From Nymphaea colorata (Eukaryota; Streptophyta; Magnoliopsida; Nymphaeales; Nymphaeaceae), in assembly GCF_008831285.2 (NCBI RefSeq), contig NC_045142.1, positions 22,629,300 through 22,693,299 on the forward strand: DNA of 64,000 nt, read 5' to 3'. Of this stretch, positions 23,079 through 33,329 are shown in pieces; within the stretch, counting starts at the first letter, position 1; each line of letters starts with the position of its first letter. The position numbers and the translations under genes are program-made. The notes beneath the pieces were generated by a model, which was given only the letters and a program-made list of their open reading frames with translations, ran no database searches and was not told where the DNA came from.

Positions 23079-23144
23079 CCAACTAACTAGCACTGTTACA
23101 TGCGTCCAGCATGTAGGATGTTGAAACAAGTGCTAGTTAGTTGG
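23079..23144. repeat. Perfect 16-bp inverted repeat with nested 7-bp stem
   Basis: 'ccaactaactagcact' (23079-23094) is exactly complementary to 'agtgctagttagttgg' (23129-23144). Inside, 'tacatgc' (23097-23103) pairs with 'gcatgta' (23109-23115), and 'tgttgaaaca' follows as a small palindrome. It is a compact cruciform or hairpin-forming site in otherwise plain sequence. No gene function is visible. Confidence 0.85.
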
Positions 23145-24143
23145 GGGCTATAGGTCTACAGCCAAATGTATATAGCAAAAAAGAAATCCTTCACTGGAAA
23201 ACATTAAAATTGTGTTTCCACTTTTAAGCGGGATTAGGGGAGAAGGGGAAAATGGGTTTTTTGCAAGCCTGGTCATTACCAAATTTTTGTGAAATTATTG
23301 CTATAATGAGCTCTGGACTTGCAGGTCGTGTCAAGATTAAAATCTCCTAAACACAACAGAGAAGAAGGTGAATGGGGGAAAGGTCAAGAAGAAATTGCAA
23401 ACTATGGTGAAGTGGCGGAAGGAAGAGTGTGATGAAAGGTAGTAATGTCCATGCATGGGAGATTGGACAGAAGGTGTTGGTGGACAGATACAGTAAAAAA
23501 AGTTGTTTGTCAACTCCACTACTTATGGAAGTTTGTTCTGAAAGATACCAGTCAAAGAGTTAGTATCTAGAATAAATTTAACTACCACAGAGCTACTGGG
23601 AAACCAATTAGGGGGTTGAACAACAATTTCTTTTAAATATTGTTGAGAAACCAAAGTAATAAGGCAAATGACAAGACAAGACAAACAATTCTCTTAATAA
23701 AACGATAAATTTCTTATTTTTTACACTTTAAATACTTGAAAATCATTGTTATAGGAAAACTGTGAACCTGCTAACAGATTGTCAAGTATCAACAGAATGT
23801 GTTGGTGCAGAATCCACAGGTCTGCACTATCAAGTGCATCAACAGGGACTGCGACCAAAATCATGTGTCTGTAACCATGGAGACGTGATCAAAATGATAA
23901 ATCCTTGTGGCATAAATAAATCTGCAGAATGACACTAAACCTCTCTGAATCCAAGTTTCCAAGTTGCATTGGTTGATGACATCAAAAGGATTCTTTACAT
24001 GCATCACGTTGAAATATTCCAAATGTCAGCAATTTGCTTGATTTTTCACAAAAATAATATTCTCTTGAATTGCCACGTGAGATAAAAATTTTAGGTTCAC
24101 TGTTTATTATCTTTTGGTAATTTTCTTCTGATAAATTTGCAAA
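23145..24143. other. Intronic or upstream DNA of the FtsH-like gene, no exon recognised
   Basis: Lies 5' of the first recognised FtsH-like exon. AT-rich with T-rich patches, no open frame that continues the FtsH domain, and no earlier AAA or protease-domain exon found. Confidence 0.4.
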
Positions 24144-24204
24144 GAGCTTTACTCTAAGCATGGGAGATAGTCATGAATATGAGATGGCAGCTAAGGTTGA
24201 GAAG
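24144..24204 (+). CDS. FtsH-like protein, exon A (C-terminal region)
   Basis: Reads '...SMGDSHEYEMAAKVEK' and ends at a clean phase-0 donor, AAG|gtaatt. The residues match the segment of FtsH-family proteins that precedes the last helices of the peptidase domain. The acceptor is uncertain: AGs at 24143, 24145 and about 24158 are possible, so the start may move by a few codons. Recognition depends on joining to exon B, which continues in frame. The upstream AAA+ exons are not found in this window, so the gene is seen only from near its 3' end. Confidence 0.55.
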
Positions 24205-24313
24205 GTAATTTATAGTTACTCAATATAGATATTGAAAATTGAATTTCTGTCCCTATCAATGTTCTATCCAGATATATTGTAAAAGTGATCCTATTTATTA
24301 TTTACTTGTTCAG

Positions 24314-24421
24314 TTATATTATTGTGCCTATGAGAAGGCAAAGCAGATGCTTCAGAAGAACCATAGAGTACTTGAAATTTTTGTGGAGCAGTTGCTTGAG
24401 TATGAGATGTTGTCGGGGATG
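24314..24421 (+). CDS. FtsH-like (probably FtsHi, plastid) protein, exon B
   Basis: A 36-codon, phase 0/0 exon between 'ttgttcag|' and 'atg|gtacat'. It reads 'YEKAKQMLQKNHRVLEIFV' then 'EQLLEYEMLSG', the characteristic helical C-terminal stretch of plant FtsH/FtsHi AAA+ metalloprotease-family proteins. In that family 'AYxKAKxMLxxNRxVLEKIVExLLExExL' is followed by 'TGKDL'. The closest recalled type is the catalytically inactive FtsHi group of the chloroplast envelope import motor, tentatively FTSHI5, but I cannot confirm which paralogue. The codon before the donor is ATG where relatives have Lys. There are no stops or frameshifts across exons A to C, so this may be a live gene. The following intron is 6.9 kb because copia element 2 sits in it. 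Confidence 0.65.
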
Positions 24422-24842
24422 GTACATTCTACTCCTTGATGAAGCCTTTCTTTGTCCATGCATTTCAACCTTGTGAAGCTAGACAATTTAGCCTCTTTTT
24501 TGTAAATAATAATTATACAATCTAAATTAGACATCATAGTATTATGTAATTTGATTTCATGCTTTCTTTCTGGGTTGAAATCTCGTTATCATTCGGTTCA
24601 TGTCATCATTTACAGTACTATTGGTTCTAGTACCAGGCTCTTATGGGACGAAGCTTATTTTTTTGTGTATTTTATTTCTCGTTTGTAATCTGATTTACCA
24701 GGAGTTAGTGCTCTTCAAGATGAAATGCCTCATCTTTGAAGCTTGAAATCTGAAAGGGGTCTTTTATTTTCTGAGGGGGCTGTAGTTACTGAAGTCCTTG
24801 TTAAATTACATGTGATTTTGCAAGTTGGGTAGAACTTGAATA

Positions 24843-24868
24843 ACGAGAGAGAGAGAGAGAGAGAGAGA
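24843..24868. repeat. (GA)n microsatellite in FtsH-like intron
   Basis: About 13 GA units in the B-C intron. Confidence 0.9.
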
Positions 24869-25433
24869 ACTTCTTGGCAGAAATGCGGCTTGCATGAGTA
24901 ACAGAAAAACCTCACAGATGAGGTAGAAGAAGAGAAATTTTTAACTAGACATTGTTAAAAGATGGCTGCTGAAGCTGGGCTTGCCAGATGCTGAACTTTA
25001 GATTCTTAACAAAAACAAACATATTTAAACGTGAAGAAAAATCAGTTGAAGAATGTGGGCAGAAGAAGACGAAGTCAATGGAAGATGAATAAGTGTTGAA
25101 AGAAGAGGATGCCACCTGTGGGGCCTTTGACATAAACCATCAGAACCTCTGGAAGTAGCAACTGAAAGAAAACTCCTTGCCATTAAACAAATAGGAAAGA
25201 AGTGGAAATCAACAGAGGAAAAATAGTAGATACAGGAAAACAAAGATGAAGAAGACTGTAGAAGAGAAAAAAGTATCTGCAATGCGTGGGATACACTAAC
25301 CACATTTTCCTTTGTCCACCATTTGATTCTGTGCATGGGCCCTACAAATACCGTGAACCAACTTGTTGCCAGAGAGATGTTTGTTCCACAAACCAAATGC
25401 CTATTATGTGCATGTTAGAGCATATCTGATTTT

Positions 25434-25619
25434 AATCCTGAGATTTGATTGTGGAAAAAATGCCACAAAAAGGTCCAAGCTTTGTCAAACGAAGGATCGG
25501 ATCTGTATCCATATTTTTTGTAAATTGACAAATGGTTTGATTCAAGGCTTCAAGCTCTTTTTCCGTTAGATGAGATTATAGTTTGTGCTCCAAATAATGG
25601 TTCTTTTTTTTTTTGTCAT
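25434..25619. repeat. Fragment of copia 1-type LTR
   Basis: Identical to 8215-8400, which directly follows the copia 1 internal region and so is read as LTR sequence. Here it has no copia 1 coding region beside it. It ends where copia element 2 begins (25620), as if copia 2 had inserted into it; the matching remainder is not found at the right side of copia 2 (30400 onward). Confidence 0.6.
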
Positions 25620-25847
25620 TGTTGAATATTGGAGGAAGAAGGGGACGAGAGAGAGAGAGAGGGAGAGAGAGAAAGAGAGAGGGAGAGAGAGGAAAACTCT
25701 TTCTTGCTTATTCACGTGACCCTACTCTCATATTAAAAGAGATTAGGGTTGGCAACATAACAATTACAAAATCAGTCCACTAAATATAAGAAAATATTTA
25801 AAGAACTACTATTCAACTTTCTAATATTGCAAAAACACTCTTTAACA
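25620..25847 (-). repeat. copia 2 3' LTR (left)
   Basis: 228 bp with a GA-rich block at its plus-strand left end. Its first 138 bp are duplicated at 8401-8538. Confidence 0.9.
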
Positions 25848-25854
25848 CTCCCCC

Positions 25855-26823
25855 TCAAGCTGGAGCATAGATACCAATCATGCTCAGCTTGTTACAACCT
25901 CTCAGGAAATCGCCTATGGGAAGAGCCTTGGTGAACATATCAGCTGCCTGATCTTCAGAGGAGACATGAATAGTGCTAATAATTCCTTCTTGAACTAAAT
26001 CCCGAACATAGTGGCAATCCACTTCAATATGTTTTGTCCTTTCATGAAAAACAGGATTGTTAGCAATATAGGTAGCCGCCTTGTTGTCACAATACATCTT
26101 CATTGGGAGATTCACTGAAACACCCAACTCTAAAAATAATGATCTGACCCATGACATTTCAGGCGCAGTTTGAGCCATAGCCCTATATTCTGACTCAGCA
26201 CTAGATCGAGCCACCACATTCTACTTCTTGCTCCTCCAAGAAATAAGATTACCTCCCACAAAGACACAAAAACTTGTGGTAGACTTCCTGTCATCTACAG
26301 ATCCTGCATAATCGACATCACTATACGTTTCGATGTCAACACCTTCTCCCTTTTTAAACCATAACCCCTTTCCCGGGGCTGATTTCAAGTATCTGACAAT
26401 CATTAGAGCAGCATCCCAATGAACCTTTTGAGGCTTTTCCGTGAATTGACTTGGCTTATTCACAGCAAAGCTAATGTAGGGGTGAGTGACCATCAAATAC
26501 AGCAGTTTCCCTATAAGAGATCTGTAAGATCTAGAGTCAAAAGGCTCTGATTCATCATGATGTATATAAATTTGGGGATTCATGGGAAGTGTGGCAGGTT
26601 TAGCTCCCAATAAACCTGTTTCCTGCAGAAGATCAAGAGCATATTTTCTTTGAGACACTACAACTCCTTTAGTACTACGAGCCACCTCAATACCAAGAAA
26701 ATAGCGGAGTTGTCCAAGGTCTTTTGTAACAAAGTGTTGTTGTAAAAACTCCTTTTTTTGAGCTATTTCTTGATTACTTTCTCTAGTGAGAACAATATCA
26801 TCCACATATACAATCAATATCAC
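25855..26823 (-). pseudogene. copia 2 reverse transcriptase end and RNase H
   Basis: 26221-26823 opens 'MILIVYVDDIVLTRES', with the intact Tyr-Val-Asp-Asp catalytic motif, and runs to 'NLISWRSKK'. A single TAG (26221-26223) then interrupts the frame, which continues unchanged as 'VVARSSAESEYRAMAQ', 'MYCDNKAATYIANNPVFHER', 'DMFTKALPIGDFL' to a stop at 25855. Apart from that nonsense codon the RNase H domain is whole, with Asp and Glu catalytic positions present. The frame ends next to the polypurine tract, as normal for copia. Confidence 0.85.
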
Positions 26824-27689
26824 TATACCAGATGTGTCTCGCTTGATAAAGAATGAGTGATCAAGCTGGGATCGTTGAAATCCACACTTAGATAAAACCT
26901 CAGTTAGCTTATGGAATCATGCACGAGGACTTTGTTTAAGTCCTTAAATAGCCTTATTTAATTTGCATATCTTGGAACACTCCCCCTGTCGCTCAAAACC
27001 AGGTGGTTGCTGCATATAGACGGTTTCAGACAGGTCTCCATACAGAAAAACATTTTTCACATCCAACTGAAATAGAGGCCACTCTCGCTGGTCAGCAAGA
27101 GATATAATCAGTCGAATAGTGCCCAACCGAGCCACGGGCAAAAAAGTCTCAAAGAAGTCAACGCCATAGGTCTGTGTATATCCTTTAGCAACAAGACATG
27201 CCTTGAACCGTTCAACTGAACCATCAGAATGATACTTGATGGTGAACTCCCATTTGGAGCCAACTACATCACAGTGCATTGGTGGATCCAATCCCAAGTC
27301 TGTCAAGAGATAAGAGCATCCATTTCCTCCTGCATGGCTTGCCGCCACCTTGAATCTAACAAGGCTTGATGGTGAGAAGACAGAATGATGTGGTTAGACA
27401 AAGCTCGATCAAACTGCACCAAACTTGTACTCAAATGGTCAGTAGAGACAGAATTAAAAATCGGATGTAGTGTGCACTGTCGCTTGCCCTTGTGAATAGT
27501 AATGGGGAGATCATCTGCAGTGTGATCATCATTTAAACCTGAATCAGTCTGATCAATGGAGTTTACCTCTTGAGAAGACGTTGGTAGGCAGTTGGAAGAA
27601 GGACCAAGACGACGAGTGTAAACCAATGGAGGATCAAAGAAACGTTCATGTGACATAGGTTGAGATGGCGGTAAGGACTGAAGGGACAC
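26824..27689 (-). pseudogene. copia 2 reverse transcriptase, N-terminal part
   Basis: 'VVGSKWEFTIKYHSDGSVER', 'ETFLPVARLGTIRLIISLA' and 'LFQLDVKNVFLYGDL' are copia reverse-transcriptase palm motifs; the first metal-binding Asp is in 'QLDVKN'. Two stops at about 26898 and 26945 ('NKAI' stop, 'PRA' stop) and a frame change near 27300-27348 break it from the flanking frames. The 27350-27689 part is the variable linker. Confidence 0.8.
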
Positions 27690-27827
27690 TAGTGGAATGG
27701 GAAGAGGAACAAGTATAGGTATCTCAGACAGAGGAGGACTCGAAGGAGAAAAATAAGGACGAGACTCAAAGAATGTAACATCCGCACTGATAATCTCTTT
27801 CTTGGTCTGGGGATCAATGCACTTATA

Positions 27828-29122
27828 TCATTTTTTATTGGCAGCGTATCCAATAAATACACATTTGATAGCTTGGGCAGCAAGTTTGTTTTTGTCTGGG
27901 CCTAGGATGTGTGCAAAGCAAGTGCATCCAAATACTTTGGGAGGTATATGAAATAGTGGTCGATTTGGATATAAAAGTTGAATGAGAATACGTTCTTGGA
28001 TGGCTGACGAGGGTAATCTGTTAATGAGGTAACATGCAATAAGAATAGCATCCCCCCAAAAGTATGCAGCATGTGAGAATGCAGCATGAGGGTACAGGCC
28101 ACATTTAGGAGTTGTCGATGTTTGCGTTCGACAACACCATTTTGTTGGGATGTGTGTGGACAAGTATATTGAGGCCGAATTCCATGATTGGCATAAAACT
28201 GAAGTAGAACAGAAGATTTGAATTCAAGAGCATTATCAGTGCGAATATTTTTTATAGTGAAACCAAACTGAGTTTTTATTTCCTTGACAAATTTAGGAAG
28301 AATACATATGTCTTCAGATCTTTTCCGTAACAAGAATACCCAACTGACTCGAGTAAAATCATCAACCAAAACAAGATAATACCGAAAATGCCAGTGACAA
28401 GGAACCCGACTAGGACCCCATACATCTACATGAAAGAGATCAAATGGACTTTGACTAGATGGTTCTTGACTTGAAGGAAAGCTACTTTGTGTATGTTTGC
28501 CTAATTGGCAAGCATTACATAAAAAGGACTCTGATATAGTAATACCTGGAAGCATGTGGCGAAGTTTTGACACTGAAGGATGGCCCAGTCTGAGATGCCA
28601 CTGAAAAGGAGAAGGCTTTGAGGAGAATGAAGAGGCAACAACATTTACTGGGACAGATAAGAAATAGAGACCCTCACGTTCATGGCCGCCACCAATCATC
28701 TTCCCAGTTAATAAATCCTGAAAAGAACATGTACCAAGGTCAAAAATGACTCTACACTTTAAATCAATAGCAAGCTGCTTAACACATAACAAATTAACAA
28801 GAAATTGTGGAGCATAGAGCACGTGGGTAATAGTGCCTAAATGTGGGAGATAAATATCACCGGTGCCCAATACATGAGATAGCTTGCCATCTGCCAGTCT
28901 GACATGCTGTGGTGTAAAGAACCTGACTAATGATTAAAAAATATGTGGTTGATTACAACAGTGCCTGGAGGCGCCAGAATCTATCATCCACATCATATTT
29001 GGGTCATCGGTAGGAGCACCAACAAAGAAGGAAGAGTCTATCATGGTCGTGCAGGTATATGAGAAGGAATTTCCAGCCATCTTGTAGTCATTGAAACCTT
29101 CAGACACATTACCATCAGCCAT
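27828..29122 (-). pseudogene. copia 2 protease and integrase
   Basis: Protease: 'MWMIDSGASRHCC' (about 28950-29000) with the catalytic D-S-G intact. Integrase (28870-27902): zinc-binding 'WHLRLGHPS...CNACQLGK', first Asp in 'FDLFHVDVWGPS', second in 'IRTDNALEF', and Glu in 'NGVVERKHRQL', so a complete D,D,E set. Frameshifts near 28000-28160 and at 28870-28934 separate the frames. Gag is not recognisable between 29122 and the primer site at 30157; 29240-30150 is probably degraded gag or leader. Confidence 0.8.
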
Positions 29123-29240
29123 AGTAAAATTCCAACCAGAATTGTACTCACAATATGTATGTGTAAGGTGCAGTAGTTAACTTCAACCAAGGGACGACAG
29201 CATTGAAGAATCTGGGACACACTTATGGCTCTAATCATCA

Positions 29241-30156
29241 ACTTAGAAATTCACTAAAACAGGCAGCAACATAGGCACTAACTCAGGCAGCAACTCAACA
29301 AAATAATTTCAGCCGATGGCTGCAACACAAGCAGGAACTTTACGATTAGCAGCTGTCCACAACTAATGAGACCTCAACTTATAGATTTCATATCCACGAT
29401 CTGTAGATCATTCTGCTCCTCACGTCAAATTATATCCACAAGCAGTAGATTGACTCTGCCCCGCACGGTCAACATAAAAATCTGATTACAGCAACAATAA
29501 CCTCCACGAGATCCACTTAAGGATCAGGCTGAACACAAACACAAAACAAATTGGCAGACTGTTTCAGACGTGGATAGCAGGCAGCACTTTCAGATGTCGA
29601 TAATAGGTAGCAAACAAGCACAATTTTGACAGTAGAGAAAACCTGTCTCACTTCAACGGTGCAGAGAGAAAACAGAAATCTGCCTACTTCATACAATTTC
29701 AAACTTGTCTCATTTCAACGATGCAGGAAAAAGACTGAACCTGCCCACACGACATACCTTTGCCTGTGAGAATCCACCAGGCACCACATGGCTAAACAAA
29801 TCAAACTGCCCTAGCAGATCCAACATTCTTTGACCTAAACATCTTCCACAGCTGCACTTGAGTTAGATTTGATTTTGCAGCAAGGTCTAATCTGATTCAC
29901 CATTTCAGCTATGTGATAAGCTTCAACGGTAGTAGCTTTCAGCAACTTCACGACAGCAGCAGCAACACAAGGGTGCTAATCACGTTTTCACATGTTAAAA
30001 ACGTGATTAGCCCCTATCCAACCAACCAATCAACTTGCTTGTTTTGTAAATAACAAGAACCCTAGGTGTGAAACCCTAGTTCGGAAGAGATAAGAGATGA
30101 GAGGAGAAGGGAACCCTAGGCGTGAAACCCTAGATCACATAGCCCTAGGTCTAAAG
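29241..30156 (-). other. copia 2 leader / unrecognisable gag region
   Basis: Lies between the last coding match and the primer-binding site. No zinc-knuckle or copia Gag phrase could be read in any phase. 'accctagg(t/c)gtgaaaccctag' is repeated at about 30059-30080 and 30114-30133. Confidence 0.5.
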
Positions 30157-30167
30157 CTCTGATACCA

Positions 30168-30212
30168 TGTTGAATATTGGGGGAAGAAGGGGACGAGAGA
30201 GAGAGAGAGAGG

Positions 30213-30243
<31 letters not shown>

Positions 30244-30399
30244 GAAAACTCTTTCTTGCTTATTCACGTGACCCTAATCTCATATTAAAAGAGATTAGGG
30301 TTGGCAACATAACAATTACAAAATCAGTCCACTAAATATAAGAAAATATTTAAAGAACTACTATTCAACTTTCTAATATTACAGAAACACTCTTTAACA
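30168..30399 (-). repeat. copia 2 5' LTR (right)
   Basis: 232 bp, followed on the element strand by the primer-binding site at 30157-30168. It differs from the left LTR at 'gga/ggg', 'ctactc/ctaatc', 'ttgcaaaaac/ttacagaaac' and GA length. Confidence 0.9.
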
Positions 30400-31344
30400 G
30401 GTTTTATTAACTTGGATAGACTCCCTCAAAACTCATCTTACTGTGCCAAAATTTGGTAATGGATGCTATCTTGTCTTTAATGTTTATTTGGGTTGTGTAG
30501 TTGTTTTCCACTGATATATTGATACTTGACACTCAATAATGTTGAAGTCTGCTACTATCGAGTAGCTTAATGGTCCAGTTTCTTTGTTATTACATGAGTA
30601 AGTATAACTTAATCATAGCTTCAGTTGATGTTAATTTGATTTCTATCTGAATTATGCAAGTGAGGAGGTCATTCTACAATTTTTCTGTTTTAAGTAACAA
30701 ATTATAATTATTTTTATTTAAAACAATAGATAACAAACTCACCCCAAGTAATTGAGCTCACCCACCAAGCCACAACTCGATACTTGACAAGGTCCCAAGT
30801 CATTGGGTTTTAAAGCATTGATTAAATGCTTAATGAAACTGTATGGATGTCCTTTAATTTATATACCATGTCCTGGGGTTTAATCACCTCCTGACATGAA
30901 TAATTTTGGTCTCACGAAAGGACAGTGATTCACAAACATGAATATGGGATCACTTCAAAAGTAGTCCAGAACATGTGGAGTTAATCTGTAACATAAAAAA
31001 TAAATAAACTACATGAAACAAGAGGAAATATTAGTTTTCCCTCTTCGTAATTGGATCCATGAAAGGTGAAGGGTGTAGCATTGTAGTTGTGCTGCTTGTG
31101 TGTGGGTGTGCAATCATGTCTGCAACCTAATGCTTGTTTTTTTCATATTATCCAAGTATTTTCACACCCTTATTCACATCCATGTGACATAGGTTTCAAT
31201 TCATCTACAGGATACTTCTGCTGCTATTCTACTATCAGTATATGTTTCTGTGACAATATCATGCTATTCTTCAAATGATTCATGATTCACTTTCACTACC
31301 ACCTGCAGAAAACTAAGCTCTAGGATGTATGTGAAATCTTGCAG
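30400..31344. other. FtsH-like intron B-C, right part
   Basis: AT-rich, no open frame of interest, ends at the exon C acceptor. Confidence 0.45.
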
Positions 31345-31425
31345 GATATGGTAAGAATTTTCGAAGAAAATGGAGGAATTTGGGAGGTGGAGCCTTTTAT
31401 GCTGCTTAACCATTTCACTAAAGAG
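31345..31425 (+). CDS. FtsH-like protein, exon C
   Basis: A 27-codon, phase 0/0 exon between 'atcttgcag|' and 'GAG|gtatgc'. It reads 'DMVRIFEENGGIWEVEPF' then 'MLLNHFTKE'. It continues directly from exon B (family pattern: TGKDL-x-RI-x-ENGG-x-RE-x-EPF), which is strong support that A, B and C belong to one gene despite 6.9 kb between B and C. It lies between copia elements 2 and 3; both insertions are in the antisense direction to the gene and spare the exons. Confidence 0.65.
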
Positions 31426-32933
31426 GTATGCTATCCCTATGGTAGAGACAAATGAACTAATTGACTTGCATTCAAATTTAGTAAAAGAATCCCGTAAATA
31501 CTACTATGGTGATCTGGAAACTTGATCAGAAAATTCAAATTTTCGAAACAAATGTAGATAAAACCAAGGCAGTCGTATGGTTTCCTGTAGGACAAGCTTT
31601 GACTAAGGGAGTAACTGCTTAAGTTTTGTGCATATGCTCCTGCCTGGTTATCATTTATAACTTCACCAATACCTAATCTGAAATATGGATCTTGCATTGC
31701 GAGGATTTGCTGGGGTTTTGTTTGATAACCATTGATCTATAGTCCCCTTTCCGGTAACTTTGCCAACAGTCCTGTGGGTCATGTGGATTAAATCTGGATA
31801 AATGTGATGTACACTGCCCTCTTCAATTAAATGGGATAATAAAAAACGAACAGTATCCTGTCTGCATACACACAAACACATGTCAATTGCTGGTACATGT
31901 CATTGACTTGTATCTGCAAACAAATGTGAGATGGCGACTTCCATATTATGTGATGATGCAGATGGGCAGGGTATTCTGAGGCCGTTTTAAAGAAGTTTAG
32001 AAAATAAATTGTTTTAAAATTAAAAGATGGTTTGTAAATTAAGAAGAACTCTGGGAAAAGCTTTGACATCCCCAATAAGGAAAACATCAATATGATACAA
32101 GTAAAATAAGTTGCATATCCAAACCTTTGTCCACAAAAACAGGAACCCAAGTTACGTATCAATCAAAGAGAGAACCCTATGTGAGGAAGCAAGAGGGAGT
32201 GGAGGAAACCTTTCTGCACATTGGGAGGCACTTGGTTGGTGAAACCTGTTTGGTTGCGGTACTCACGCTGGAGTGCCACCCATTTCATCGTTGTGGCATT
32301 TGGAGTACCTCATGGACTTAAAATTTATGATGTCCTTCCAATCAAGTGGTGGGGCCCTTGCAAGTAAGACAGAGATTCGTCTGTGGTTTTTTCCTTTTCC
32401 TTCCTTGCTTTTTTTTTCTTTTTTGGTTTTGGTTAATTACTGTTTAGTAACATTCTTGATGTAATCAATTTACGGCTTTAAAATATGGCCTTTTATTATC
32501 ATTAAAGCAAGTAAGAGCATTGGCCAGTATGTGGGCACGATGTCCCTGGTAGTGCCTGGGTGGGACTAGTTGATCTACTCTGAAACCGACCCAAAAAGAG
32601 AAAGCATCAACTTAGTTGTAGACTTGTCGCCGATGCAAATTCTCAGTAATGTCAGTTTGCTTTTGCAGTATAAGTATGCAGCAAAATATCGAATACGATA
32701 AATCTTTCGTATTTGTCATTGAATTAATAGTTCCCAGTCACTGTGTCACGTTTGATTGAGTGGAAAAATAAACAGATTTGAGGTGGATGGAATGTGAAAA
32801 TTCTTGCAGTGCTTGTGTATATAAAGTAACATTCATGTAGTCTAGCTCCCAGCAAACCTTTCATTGCAAGGAACTTTCATGCAGCAAAATGAGCTTTCCA
32901 TTCTTATATTTTTGGCATACGGTAGCATATATC
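31426..32933. other. FtsH-like intron C-D, left part
   Basis: No coding match seen. Contains T-rich and A-rich stretches and no repeat ends other than the start of copia 3. Confidence 0.4.
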
Positions 32934-33329
32934 TGAAAGAAAAAGAAAGAGGAACAGTGAGAGAGAAAGAGAGAGAGAGACGACACAAAGAATGGCTAAC
33001 TCTCTTGCGTTGTTATGCAAGGGATATCTTCTCCTTTATATAGTGTGTAGCACGTTACAAGGTATGGAAAGAATACAACACTTCAAGAAATATGAGATAA
33101 TTACAACCTGTAAGAAAATACACCATAACGATTGAGAGGAAGGGGAAAGAAAAGTTTGAATTCAAACTTTTCTTTCCTTAGTTGGGTTGCTCCTCCAATG
33201 ACGTTTTCTCCTTGCTAAGTTTAGTGGATTTGATTTCCACTATTCCTCAAGGAAGATCTTTTACATTGCCAAGGTTAGTGGATTTGATTTCCACTGATTT
33301 CTCCTTGACAACGAGGAGGATCTTTTACA
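32934..33329 (-). repeat. copia 3 3' LTR (left)
   Basis: 396 bp. Contains a TATA-like box ('ctatataaagg', minus strand, about 33031-33042), a perfect 34-bp palindrome (33144-33177) and an internal near-duplication of its own U3 end (two 'tagtggatttgatttccact ... gatcttttaca' blocks). Confidence 0.95.

Larger units (their letters stand above)
25620..30399 (-). mobile_element. Copia element 2: complete-length Ty1/copia with decayed genes
   Basis: Two LTRs of about 230 bp (25620-25847 and 30168-30399), both with TG...CA ends in either reading. A primer site complementary to initiator-Met tRNA ('tggtatcagagc' on the minus strand, 30157-30168) adjoins the 5' LTR, and a polypurine tract ('cttgaggggga', minus strand) adjoins the 3' LTR at 25848. 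The LTRs differ by about five substitutions plus GA-length changes, roughly 2%. The flanking 5-mers are 'gtcat' and 'ggttt', so no target duplication is visible. It lies antisense in the FtsH-like intron. Confidence 0.9.
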
